A program made the translations under genes and the position numbers. 64,000 nt of DNA from Niallia sp. Man26. GTDB taxonomy: Bacteria; Bacillota; Bacilli; Bacillales; Cytobacillaceae. This document shows positions 18,414 through 25,719 of this stretch, one piece after another. A model generated the notes under the pieces. It searched no databases. It was not told where the DNA came from and was given only the letters and a program-made list of their open reading frames with translations. The number at the start of each line of letters is the position of its first letter. Within the stretch, counting starts at the first letter, position 1. Where the stretch lies: positions 3,487,001 to 3,551,000 of the forward strand of contig NZ_CP095743.1 of NCBI RefSeq assembly GCF_022049065.2, given 5' to 3'.

Positions 18414-18716
18414 ATGCTGAATGTCAGAGGCTTATCATATAAAGATGTTAAAATCAGCCACTTGAGCTCCTTTGATGGCTATCAGATAAACTTTCGCCTT
18501 AATGATCATTTATATCAGTTTCTTGTGGGTAATAAGAAAAGACCTTTCCCTTTGAATGTGATGCATATCTTTAAAGAAAAGGATGTATGTGCCTTCTGCA
18601 ATAAAACCATATATCCATATCCTGCAGGACAGCAAATTTGCCTTGAGTTCCAGAAGCATCTACCTTCCTTGCTGAATCATTTCCAGACTGTGTATCCTCA
18701 GGACTTTAAAGCTTAG
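18414..18716 (+). CDS. Uncharacterised 100-residue protein with one CxxC pair
   Basis: I do not recognise this protein. It is short, mixed alpha/beta, without signal or membrane segment, and carries a single CAFC pair near residue 61-64 that could bind metal as a dimer. CGGAG precedes the ATG by about nine bases, and a strong terminator begins at its stop codon, which supports it as a real gene. The 15-base stretch ACCTATATTAACGAA just upstream (18386-18400) recurs upstream of the unknown gene at 19835. Confidence 0.6.
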   Translation: MLNVRGLSYKDVKISHLSSFDGYQINFRLNDHLYQFLVGNKKRPFPLNVMHIFKEKDVCAFCNKTIYPYPAGQQICLEFQKHLPSLLNHFQTVYPQDFKA

Positions 18717-18741
18717 GAGGGAGAAGTGCTCCCTCCTTTTC
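18715..18741 (+). terminator. Intrinsic terminator overlapping the stop codon
   Basis: Nine-base stem AGGAGGGAG/CTCCCTCCT with a five-base loop and TTTTCTT. It ends the 18414 gene and abuts the stop of the convergent PhzF-like gene. Confidence 0.9.
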
Positions 18742-19611
18742 TTATGATAATTCGGTCAATTTAGTAGATATATACATTCCCTCTCCACCAACTTCCAATG
18801 CTTCCACATTATTATTAGCATCAACCTTAACATGAGAGATAATTTCTGATGGGGCATTCATCGCATGTCCTTGTTCAAAAATAAGGCTTGTGGCGCCTGG
18901 CTTCACTACATTATGTTTATAAAGATAGCCTGTTAACGCTCCACTTGCCGTGCCTGTTGCGCTTTCCTCATTGATGTCATATAGCGGTGCAAAATTACGG
19001 CAGAAGGCATCAACTCCAGAATCTGTATCTAAAGTAAAGACATGATAACCGACTACTTCCAGCTTGGCGCTTATTTCTTTCATTCTATTAAAATCTGGTT
19101 GAAGCGTTTGAAGCACTTGATTATTTTTGACTGGAATTATGATATCCTTTAATCCTGTTGAGACTATCTTAATAGGAAGAGTTGTCATGATATCCGCCTC
19201 ATTTATATGCAGTGACTCGGCAATTTCCTTTTTGTCCAGCTCCTGCCCAAATTGAGGATTATTTTGTGTTAGAAAAACCTTCTCCCCTTCTATCCGAACT
19301 GGCAGGATGCCTGCTTTCGTTTCAATTGTAAAATTGTTTTTGCTGACAGCCTTTCTTTGCACTAATAACGCAAAAGAAGCAATTGTTGCATGGCCGCATA
19401 AGTCCACCTCAGACACCGGTGTAAAGTATTTAATTTTATAGTCTGCTGCAGAAGAACTTTGAATAAAGGCTGTTTCAGACAGACCCATTTCAGAAGCAAT
19501 GTACTGCATGTCTTCTGCACTCAGTCCATCTCCATCCACTACAACACCTGCGGGATTGCCTCCTGATTTGTTTTTTGTAAAAGCATTTACTATAAATACT
19601 TGGATGTTCAT
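18742..19611 (-). CDS. PhzF family isomerase-like protein
   Basis: A 289-residue member of the PhzF/YddE family (diaminopimelate-epimerase-like fold). Motifs: VFIVNAFTKNKSGGNPAGVV at the start with the conserved GGNPAGV, MGLSETAF with the catalytic Glu, EVDLCGHAT, and the C-terminal ESATGTASGALTGYL. Phenazine genes are absent nearby, so like most Bacillus members it is a house-keeping isomerase of unknown substrate. A GAAAGGAAATG site lies just ahead of the ATG. The gene is monocistronic. Confidence 0.88.
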   Translation of the reverse strand: MNIQVFIVNAFTKNKSGGNPAGVVVDGDGLSAEDMQYIASEMGLSETAFIQSSSAADYKIKYFTPVSEVDLCGHATIASFALLVQRKAVSKNNFTIETKAGILPVRIEGEKVFLTQNNPQFGQELDKKEIAESLHINEADIMTTLPIKIVSTGLKDIIIPVKNNQVLQTLQPDFNRMKEISAKLEVVGYHVFTLDTDSGVDAFCRNFAPLYDINEESATGTASGALTGYLYKHNVVKPGATSLIFEQGHAMNAPSEIISHVKVDANNNVEALEVGGEGMYISTKLTELS

Positions 19612-19834
19612 TGGATATCATTTCCTTTCGGTATTTATGCATATATAATGACCTTAAGGAAAAGAAACTCAGCAGCGTTGATATGCAACCCACATTATTT
19701 TTGCCAAAAGTAACCTTTCGAGCTTTATTAGCAAATCTATAGAAGTCTGTAGCTTTATTACGATTGATAAGGGAAAATAGTTTCCCTTCTAATTAGCTTA
19801 TACCTATATTAACGAAGAAAGAAGGCGTGACATA

Positions 19835-20323
19835 TTGAAAATGCCAGAAGTATACCTAATTGGCGAACTAAGAATGAAAGACTTCGAAATCTTTAGACTT
19901 ATGCAAACAAAAACAGATGGATGGAATTATGTAATTGGCTTTCTTGTTATAGAAGACTGCAAGAGGAAAACCCGGTTATCAGATTATCCTTTCTTAGAAG
20001 CAGTATATAAAGCTAACCCAGAAGAGTTTGAGGCATCTGATAATCTAATAAAAGTGCAGGCAATTATCGCAGAGCCACTTGGTGAAGAGGATACAGAAGT
20101 GTTAGAGCATATTGGTGTCAGTTTAGTTGAATTCAAGGAGCATACTGATGTTACGTTTGCTGTAATCGTGAAGGAAAATCTCGACGATTTAATTGATAAC
20201 TTGGATGAAAAGCCGTTTGAGGTATATACAGAACTGTTGCAGCATTCCGAGTCAAAACCTAATGTTTCTCATTTTAAGAGGGAATCTTTGCGAAGGCTTT
20301 ATCAAGATGAATCTTCTTCCTAA
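19835..20323 (+). CDS. Uncharacterised 162-residue acidic protein
   Basis: I do not recognise this protein. It is acidic, soluble, and rich in Glu/Asp, with no signal peptide or cysteine motif. The start is probably TTG at 19835 (GAAGG about ten bases upstream); an ATG two codons later is further from the site. It is followed by an unusually long, perfect terminator. The upstream region shares ACCTATATTAACGAA with the unknown gene at 18414, hinting at a common promoter type. Confidence 0.6.
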   Translation: MKMPEVYLIGELRMKDFEIFRLMQTKTDGWNYVIGFLVIEDCKRKTRLSDYPFLEAVYKANPEEFEASDNLIKVQAIIAEPLGEEDTEVLEHIGVSLVEFKEHTDVTFAVIVKENLDDLIDNLDEKPFEVYTELLQHSESKPNVSHFKRESLRRLYQDESSS

Positions 20324-20364
20324 CACAGAGAGCCCTTATCAATGAGATAAGGGCTTTACTGTGT
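20323..20364 (+). terminator. Long composite terminator hairpin
   Basis: AGCCCTTATC pairs with GATAAGGGCT (20331-20340/20346-20355), and ACACAG/CTGTGT extends the stem outside. The T run is short (TTTA), so it may mainly be a stable 3' end. Confidence 0.7.
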
Positions 20365-20499
20365 TGTATGGTTAAAAGAACCAAGGTATCTGTCGGTGTG
20401 TGAGTATAACAAGATACCTCGGATAGGAAATAAGACCTATAATTGGTATTATATTACCAGAATCTATAATGGTAAAGAGGTAAGTAATTCCAGATTATA

Positions 20500-20534
20500 T
20501 AAAACAAAAAAGCCCTTCTCAAGATAAGAAGGAC
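20500..20534 (-). terminator. Terminator of the riboswitch/mini-protein transcript
   Basis: On the minus strand GTCCTTCT pairs with AGAAGGGC (20527-20534/20512-20519), followed by TTTTTTGTTTT. It lies just behind the stop of the 34-residue gene. Confidence 0.88.
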
Positions 20535-20541
20535 AATATGG

Positions 20542-20646
20542 TTAGTTTTCGAGCTTTCTTTTCTTTCCACATCGAACACACTTATCAGTATAGTAACTGA
20601 ACTTATGCCTACGTTTACATAGGCAAATAATTGCTTTGAAAAACAT
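20542..20646 (-). CDS. 34-residue Cys-rich mini-protein under a c-di-GMP riboswitch
   Basis: The frame encodes 34 residues with CLC near residue 8-10, a basic KRRHKF patch, then CVRCG and a basic end, so four cysteines arranged like a small zinc ribbon. AAGGGAG precedes the ATG by about seven bases, a terminator follows the stop, and a cyclic-di-GMP-I aptamer lies 20-110 bases upstream. It resembles the tiny phage-like Cys-rich (DUF1660-type) proteins seen in Bacillaceae, but I cannot name a function. Inference: a metal-binding regulator whose synthesis responds to c-di-GMP. Confidence 0.75.
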   Translation of the reverse strand: MFFKAIICLCKRRHKFSYYTDKCVRCGKKRKLEN

Positions 20647-20669
20647 GTTAGCACTCCCTTGATGATTTT

Positions 20670-20758
20670 CAATCGAGGTAGTCCAGCCATCATAGATTTC
20701 CTTAGACCTGTGACTTTGCGTCCTATTTTTTCAAGATGGTTTGCCTTTGTCTGATTGG
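20670..20758 (-). promoter_or_regulatory. Cyclic-di-GMP-I (GEMM-I) riboswitch
   Basis: On the minus strand the conserved core is seen in order: GGCAAACC (20738-20745), GGACGCAAAG (20714-20723), GGTCTAAGG, TATGATGGC and GGACTACC (20678-20685), closed by CAATC/GATTG. These are the c-di-GMP contacts and tetraloop/receptor of the class. The P1b stem is weak. The aptamer ends about ten bases before the ribosome site of the 34-residue gene and no terminator lies between, so control is probably at translation. A TATACT (20781-20786) upstream could be the -10. Confidence 0.88.
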
Positions 20759-20884
20759 AAAGATATATGGATATATTAACAGTATAATGATAGTTTTTCC
20801 ATTAACAGCTCATTACATCTTGTTAACATCTATTACAGAGAAGACAAACAACTGTTTATAAAGCTTCACATTATTTACCCTTAA

Positions 20885-21000
20885 ACATAAAAAAGACCCT
20901 AAAAGCACCATTGGACATCGGGCTCTTAAGGCTAGAAAAGAAACTCCACATCAACACAATAGTTTAGGGTTTGGGGTACTATTTGTGTGATGGGGGAACT
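20885..21000 (-). ncRNA. Candidate small RNA with C-rich loops and terminator
   Basis: On the minus strand a GTTCCCCC stretch is followed by a long bulged hairpin (about 20951-20991; arms CATCACACAAATAGT and ACTATTGTGTTGATG) with the C-rich loop ACCCCAAACCCTAA. A terminator follows: AAGAGCCC/GGGTCTT with an inner hairpin and TTTTTTATG (20885-20931). No reading frame is present. C-rich loops with a terminator are typical of Bacillus sRNAs that mask ribosome sites (FsrA, RoxS type); I cannot assign it to either. Confidence 0.4.
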
Positions 21001-21060
21001 TACACTTATATATCGTCAAATGATAATATAGATTTAATAAAAATTTTTCCCAGCCTAAAC

Positions 21061-21190
21061 GACTAGTTTTTCTAATAAAAACTAGTCATATTTGTTAAAA
21101 TTTTCACATGACAGACATAGTTTCTTCCTATACAATAAGGAAGTTCTTAATAACTTTTAAGCCTTACCTTCTAGGTAAGGTCTTTTTTTT
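21061..21190 (+). terminator. Hairpin pair and intrinsic terminator without an obvious gene
   Basis: A perfect 11-base stem GACTAGTTTTT/AAAAACTAGTC (21061-21087) and a CTTCCT/AGGAAG stem (21124-21143) precede CCTTACC/GGTAAGG plus TCTTTTTTTT (21162-21190), a good terminator. No protein frame lies upstream on this strand, so this may be a short plus-strand RNA or the relic of a lost gene. Confidence 0.5.
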
Positions 21191-21303
21191 GCGTAAGAGA
21201 ACCATAAACTTAAGGCTAGAGCGAAACCAATACTTTAGCATGGGTTACTATGTGACTTATTCAAGCAGTGTTCTCTCCTCTCAAACATCCTCCACATCAT
21301 TCC

Positions 21304-21640
21304 TCAAAACCCACTTCTTATACACCCTCTTTCCCAAGGCAGTTCAGATGGCAGAAAGCCCACTTCCTTAGCAATAAAGAAATCTCCTTCGCCTAGTAAT
21401 AATTGATTTTCTTTCATCTCCCAGATTGGAAAGGTATGGCCTTTATACTTTGCATACTGATTAAGATAATATAAACTACTGATTTCCTCTCTTTTTACAA
21501 GCTTCTCGTAGTTTCATTTTCATTGAGTTCAAAGTCTGCAGGTGCTGAGGCAGGGTCTCTAACAATTAATTGAAATGTTATGTTATCTTTTGTATATATT
21601 CAAACTCCATTCCCTTATTTATATATGGCTCTCCTGCCGC
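21304..21640 (-). pseudogene. Degraded gene at the distal end of the immunity array
   Basis: Two reading frames carry one protein-like text: the first reads through ITFQLIVRDPASAPADFELN then stops, the second continues VKREEISSLYYLNQYAKYKG and FPIWEMKENQLLLGEGDFF to a stop at 21304. A frameshift near 21505 separates them and the N-terminus is lost after an in-frame stop. The composition and position at the tail of a row of immunity genes suggest a dead immunity gene; I do not know the family. Confidence 0.5.
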
Positions 21641-21688
21641 TCCACATTTGTCTCCTCCGTTCTGTAGCTATCTTTCTTTTATAGTCTA

Positions 21689-22164
21689 TTAACTGAAGAT
21701 TAGCTTTAAGAAATCTTGTCTATCTACTTTATCTGTGTCAGTGAAGTTGGTAACAGTTAGAGCTAGCTTCATTTGCTCAGCCTCTTCTATTAGGATTAAA
21801 TCATTTTCAACCGCACTGTTTAAAATAATTGTGATACTATCAGCGGCAAAGCCTTCAGTGCTTGCGGTAAATATTTTACTTCTTCTCGTTTGTAGGCTGC
21901 CCATGCTGTATAAGCAACAGTATCAACTAACAGAGACCACATCAAAGCAATGTTTAAGTTTTCTTCTTCCTCCATATATTCCGAGATGCCTGTATAGTCA
22001 GCATTATCAATAAGCTCATACAGCTCATCTCCTGTTACTGCCCCAGATTCTACCCAAAGCCAGCACTTATCCAAAGCATCTCTACCAACTGGATATCTTT
22101 CATCTGATTTATTGATTACAGAGAATACTATTTCATTAGTAACAACGGTCTCTATTATATTCAC
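21689..22164 (-). pseudogene. Frameshifted Imm6-like immunity gene
   Basis: The first frame (from GTG 22164) encodes DALDKCWLWVESGAVTGDEL, IDNADYTGISEYMEEEENLN and a WSLLVDTVAYTAW stretch, which resembles the Imm6 immunity family. At about 21855 one base appears to be missing; the natural continuation (EGFAADSITIILN, then IEEAEQMKLAL) is in the next frame, while the first frame ends in junk at 21820. The start also lacks a ribosome site. Probably inactive unless the sequence has an error here. Confidence 0.65.
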
Positions 22165-22258
22165 TGTAAATATCGAAAATAGAATTCATTTGTTTTGTAT
22201 GCTGACCCCTTAAACAAAAATCTACAATGCAATTAAATTAAATTATTAGGAAGCTTTT

Positions 22259-22951
22259 TTAATTATCTTGCATCCCAATCACAATCCATTCATCAACAAC
22301 GTCCCAAAAACTCACATTATATTCTGGCTGATCATTAGTAAACCACAGTGTTGCTGTGTCATCATTATTGTTGTCTAAATCTATAGCAACATAGCCTCCC
22401 ATGCCATTCTGAAAAAAACCATAAGTCTTTTCCATATTAATCCCTAATGGTTCATCTAATTCCTCAAGTATTCCCCATTCATAATCATCAAAACAAGTAA
22501 CGTGCTCAAGTGGCACAAGTCCCATAGCACTACTTGTGAAATAATAGAAGCCATTATGTAACTCTTCATAAAACGCCTTAATCACTTCTGGGAATGCTAC
22601 CCAATCATTTAGTACTGACTTTGTTGAAATACCGCCTTCATAATAGTGAATTTCTTCATCTTCACTTTTAATACTGTAAAGTACTGCATATTTTCCATTG
22701 TCTATAATTAATTCAAGTTCCACTAAATTTTCTTTTATGTATGAAATTGTATTGCTTAATTCCTTCTCACAAACACTTTTCCATAAAGCTATTAATTTAT
22801 CCTTTTGAATAAATTCATCTGCTTCTTGAAAGATCTCTAGCCATTTTTCCGGTATTTTTCCGTTTTCAATATGCAACAAGTCTTTGTCAGATACAAACTC
22901 AATACTCTTTCTATATTGTTTAAGAAAATCTATTTTATCCAATAAGATCAT
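22259..22951 (-). CDS. SMI1/KNR4 (SUKH)-like immunity protein
   Basis: A 230-residue protein with SUKH-like traits in the second half: FPEVIKAFYEELHNGFYYF, a GLVPLEHVTCFDDYEWG stretch, then GFFQNGMGGYVAIDLDN and FWDVVDEWI, resembling the SMI1_KNR4 hydrophobic core and its final Ser/Phe-W motif. SUKH proteins neutralise diverse nuclease and deaminase toxins. It is intact, in a row of immunity genes behind the LXG toxin. The ATG at 22951 is only two bases from AAAAGGA, so the TTG three codons on (22942) may be the true start. Confidence 0.65.
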   Translation of the reverse strand: MILLDKIDFLKQYRKSIEFVSDKDLLHIENGKIPEKWLEIFQEADEFIQKDKLIALWKSVCEKELSNTISYIKENLVELELIIDNGKYAVLYSIKSEDEEIHYYEGGISTKSVLNDWVAFPEVIKAFYEELHNGFYYFTSSAMGLVPLEHVTCFDDYEWGILEELDEPLGINMEKTYGFFQNGMGGYVAIDLDNNNDDTATLWFTNDQPEYNVSFWDVVDEWIVIGMQDN

Positions 22952-22965
22952 TCCTTTTTATTATT

Positions 22966-23157
22966 CTAAAAGAAAAGGTTCATGTTATTTACTAAATCAT
23001 TAATTTCTTCTTTTGTTAGCTCACCTACGGCATCAATTGCATTAAATGAACTTAAGCACTTTGTTATATATTCAACACTTCCTAGTCTATTAATTACGGA
23101 GAATCTGCCCATTCATGTGGCACAGACTTTAGATATTTTTTATATTTTTAGACATTC
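22966..23157 (-). pseudogene. Broken small immunity-like gene
   Basis: An original frame of about 63 residues can be followed: ATG at 23157 after AAAGGAGA, KYLKSVPHEWADSP in one frame, then VINRLGSVEYITKCLSSFNA and VGELTKEEINDLVNN in another, ending at 22966. At least two frameshifts interrupt it. I do not recognise the family; the HEWADSP and LGSVEYITKC text looks like real protein and its position argues for a dead immunity gene. Confidence 0.55.
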
Positions 23158-23200
23158 TCCTTTTATATAATCAGCAAATTTCCAATCTACCTGAATTATC

Positions 23201-23596
23201 CTACTCCTCATAATAAACGGAACCTAAATAAGTTAAATTTCCATCCTTAAATTTAACTTTATCGATATTCCCTTCGTATTCGAAATCCTATAATTTAATG
23301 ACAGAATCATAGGTTTCTGAAAATACTTCCCCATAATGTTCAACAAATTGCAATAAAATTACAGATTCATAAGAAGATCCACTTAAAAGGGTAGTCAACG
23401 ATGCAGTTGGAACCGCTCTAAAAGAGATTTCTAAAAGATCTTGGTTATAGCTAGTAAAATCCATACCAAAATCGTTCATAAATTCTGATTGAATTCTATC
23501 TCCAACTTCATCAAACTTAATTTCAATATATTCTTTTAGATTATTTTTTGTTTTAAAATTACCTATCCATAACGACATAACACCTGGATTTCCCAT
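23201..23596 (-). pseudogene. Imm22-like immunity gene with in-frame stop
   Basis: The 102-residue frame from ATG 23596 (GGGAG seven bases ahead) has MSLWIGNFKTKNNLKEYIE and NDFGMDFTSYNQDLLEIS, like the Imm22 family. It stops at TAG (23288-23290), yet the same frame goes on for 28 more codons with protein-like text (DFEYEGNIDKVKFKDG, LTYLGSVYYEE) to the stop at 23201. A TAT-to-TAG change restores one 131-residue protein of the family's usual look. The truncated product may still be made. Confidence 0.6.
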
Positions 23597-23716
23597 GATG
23601 TCACTCCCAACTAAACGTAATTAGTAACACTCATCTTTCGAAATATGATTATATCCTTTTATAAATTATTCCCCCAAGGCTATATCTGTTTCCACTGCCT
23701 AATAGAGACCGTATTG

Positions 23717-24208
23717 TTAGATAGGATTATTCGGAAAGTCTTGAAGATACTTATTAATTAAAGCTTTACTATTTTCTTCTGGTACATTGCCTAAGTACTT
23801 ATTTTTCCAAATAATCATTTGGTCACTAAAACTATAGTCCGTATCGAACCAATTTGTATAATCGTAATGTATCTTAAATTCACCATTATTCTTTAGGGAC
23901 ATTGTAAAAGAGTACCAAAGTTCTTGCTGATTATCCTTAAAAGCATTCCTTAGTTTCTTACTCAATTTATACAAAATATCTTCTTTCTTCTCGAATTCCT
24001 CTTCATCGATGTCATATTTACAAGGAATTTGTAAGCTGTAATTATACACTTGCTCACTATCAGGGGTATTATAGAAAAAATAAGTTCCTCCACCAGTTTC
24101 TGATATTTGAGCATAAAAATAACACTTAGCCCACTCTTCCGGAATTAAACCATTAACCGTTTCAGCTATCTCTCTATAGAGTCTATTCATTTCTAGTTCC
24201 ATACTCAA
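23717..24208 (-). CDS. yezG: YezG family immunity protein (DUF600)
   Basis: A 163-residue protein of the YezG/DUF600 family: LYREIAETVNGLIPEEWAKC, YAQISETGGGTYFFY and the acidic-aromatic MIIWKNKYLG end. In B. subtilis YezG protects against the LXG nuclease YeeF. Here it is in the same strand and row as the LXG toxin at 25720 but two genes away, so it may be a second-line or borrowed immunity gene rather than the cognate one. The gene is intact. Confidence 0.85.
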   Translation of the reverse strand: MSMELEMNRLYREIAETVNGLIPEEWAKCYFYAQISETGGGTYFFYNTPDSEQVYNYSLQIPCKYDIDEEEFEKKEDILYKLSKKLRNAFKDNQQELWYSFTMSLKNNGEFKIHYDYTNWFDTDYSFSDQMIIWKNKYLGNVPEENSKALINKYLQDFPNNPI

Positions 24209-24351
24209 TCACCTTCCATTCCTTGAAAAATTTCATTAGTTAGTCTTTGAAACTATCTGGATTATCCATCTTTTATTTCCTTTATATGCTCAAACCTGCT
24301 ATTCAGGGTTAAAATCCATATTACACCTCAAAAAAAGAAAAGTCAGTAATG

Positions 24352-24386
24352 TTAAAAGCACTTGCTGCATCATACAAGCAAGTGCT
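24352..24386 (-). terminator. Terminator between immunity genes
   Basis: Minus strand: AGCACTTGC/GCAAGTGCT (24357-24365/24378-24386), nine pairs, followed by TTTTAAC. It ends the toxin-Imm30-DUF4261 unit. Confidence 0.65.
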
Positions 24387-24412
24387 GAAGTATTTGAGTG
24401 TTAATTTTTTGG

Positions 24413-25144
24413 TCATTGGTGAGAAACTAGATTCCACATCCCATATGGATTATAAAATAGGTCATCTTCCTCAAATATTGTACAGCTTTCTTGCCTCAAT
24501 AAGTATATAGGGGAATCCGAATCCAAGCTAAATGTTTCACCACTAGTAATCTTCGGTCTTTCTATAAGATTATATAAACAAAATACTCTAAACAATGTCT
24601 CGACTTCTATACCGGTTATAGTATCTGAAGTTGTAATAACATCTGGGTATCCGAAACTCTGCATACCAGTAGTGTAGAATGTATTGTTTTCACGAGACAT
24701 TTGAACAAACGCTGTAAATATTCTTGTAATATCTTTGCTCATCGTTATTTCCAACCAATCCGCTTTTGTGCGAGCTCTTCCAGAAGATTCAACATTTACT
24801 GCCACTCCACCAGCATGTAATACTGCACTTGCAACCTCCATAATTTTTATAACCTTTTCTAAAGAACCTCCTTCTCCAAAAATATAAACAATACTTTTAT
24901 GATTTTCCAGACTGATTATGTCTTCTTTATCAAATGATCCATTTCCTGCTATTTCAAAAGCTTCAGCTACATAGGGGTTAAACTCACTTATTTCTACATC
25001 AAAGAATTCCCCTGGAGCTTCGAGGCTTCCAATATGATTACCCATATATACATAACCATTACCTTTTCTAGCCATAGCCTCTATAAATTCACTTCTAGTT
25101 TCCCAATTTCCAGGTATACCCAAAATAATTTTTGGTAATTCCAT
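24413..25144 (-). CDS. DUF4261-like protein, probable immunity protein
   Basis: A 243-residue soluble protein. The central VLHAGGVAVNVESSGRARTK and DWLEI segment resembles DUF4261 proteins; the rest I do not recognise. It starts 68 bases after the Imm30-like gene in the toxin operon and is followed by a terminator, so it is probably co-expressed with the toxin. Inference: an additional immunity protein, or a protein carried with the toxin module. All codons are intact. Confidence 0.5.
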   Translation of the reverse strand: MELPKIILGIPGNWETRSEFIEAMARKGNGYVYMGNHIGSLEAPGEFFDVEISEFNPYVAEAFEIAGNGSFDKEDIISLENHKSIVYIFGEGGSLEKVIKIMEVASAVLHAGGVAVNVESSGRARTKADWLEITMSKDITRIFTAFVQMSRENNTFYTTGMQSFGYPDVITTSDTITGIEVETLFRVFCLYNLIERPKITSGETFSLDSDSPIYLLRQESCTIFEEDDLFYNPYGMWNLVSHQ

Positions 25145-25212
25145 TATATTATCTCCCTATTGTTTCAATAATTATTTTTAACTTCTGTTATGTCTTAGTA
25201 TTGTTCCTTTTT

Positions 25213-25689
25213 CTAACTTAATCTTGCTAAGATGAAATTAACTTTTTCTAAATATAAATCTTGATCCTCTTCTTTTATAGTAACAAGAATGTCATTAATC
25301 TTTTTTTTTGTTGTTGGGCTATTAACATTTTCTAATGCCTTAATATAAGGTTCCACTAAGTCCTTTGAATTTAAAATTGTCAGATGAATTCTTTCGGCCC
25401 AAAACTCTGCATGAGGTAACATTTTTGGAATGCTGATGGCTAATTTATTAAGCCCTTCTTCTAGACCATTATTCTTGGAAATATAAAAAATGGTTTCAAT
25501 AAGATAATCACCTGCTGATGGTTCCGCGATATCATCTTCAAAAATAGTACACAGTTCAGGGATTATTTCATTCGTTCCATGCTTTGATAATTCATTGAGA
25601 ATATTTTCAAAAACTTCAATATCATCTCCATCATTTTCAAGAAAACGCATCTTATGTAAAATAGAAATCTCTTCCTTAAAAGTAGCCAT
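25213..25689 (-). CDS. Imm30-like cognate immunity protein
   Basis: A 158-residue acidic, all-helical protein. NDGDDIEVFENILNELSKHG, then IPELCTIFEDD and the SAGDYLIETIFYI stretch resemble Imm30, a HEAT-like immunity family paired with LXG and other toxins. It begins 30 bases after the toxin stop codon, the standard place of the cognate immunity gene, and is intact. Its role would be to bind the C-terminal nuclease domain in the cytoplasm before secretion. Family name from recalled pattern only. Confidence 0.65.
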   Translation of the reverse strand: MATFKEEISILHKMRFLENDGDDIEVFENILNELSKHGTNEIIPELCTIFEDDIAEPSAGDYLIETIFYISKNNGLEEGLNKLAISIPKMLPHAEFWAERIHLTILNSKDLVEPYIKALENVNSPTTKKKINDILVTIKEEDQDLYLEKVNFILARLS

Positions 25690-25719
25690 TGTGTTTTCCT
25701 CCCCTTCCGTCTCTCACAA

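Noticed and set aside
22982..23170. 62-codon plus-strand frame
   Set aside because: The protein-like signal is on the other strand as a broken immunity gene.
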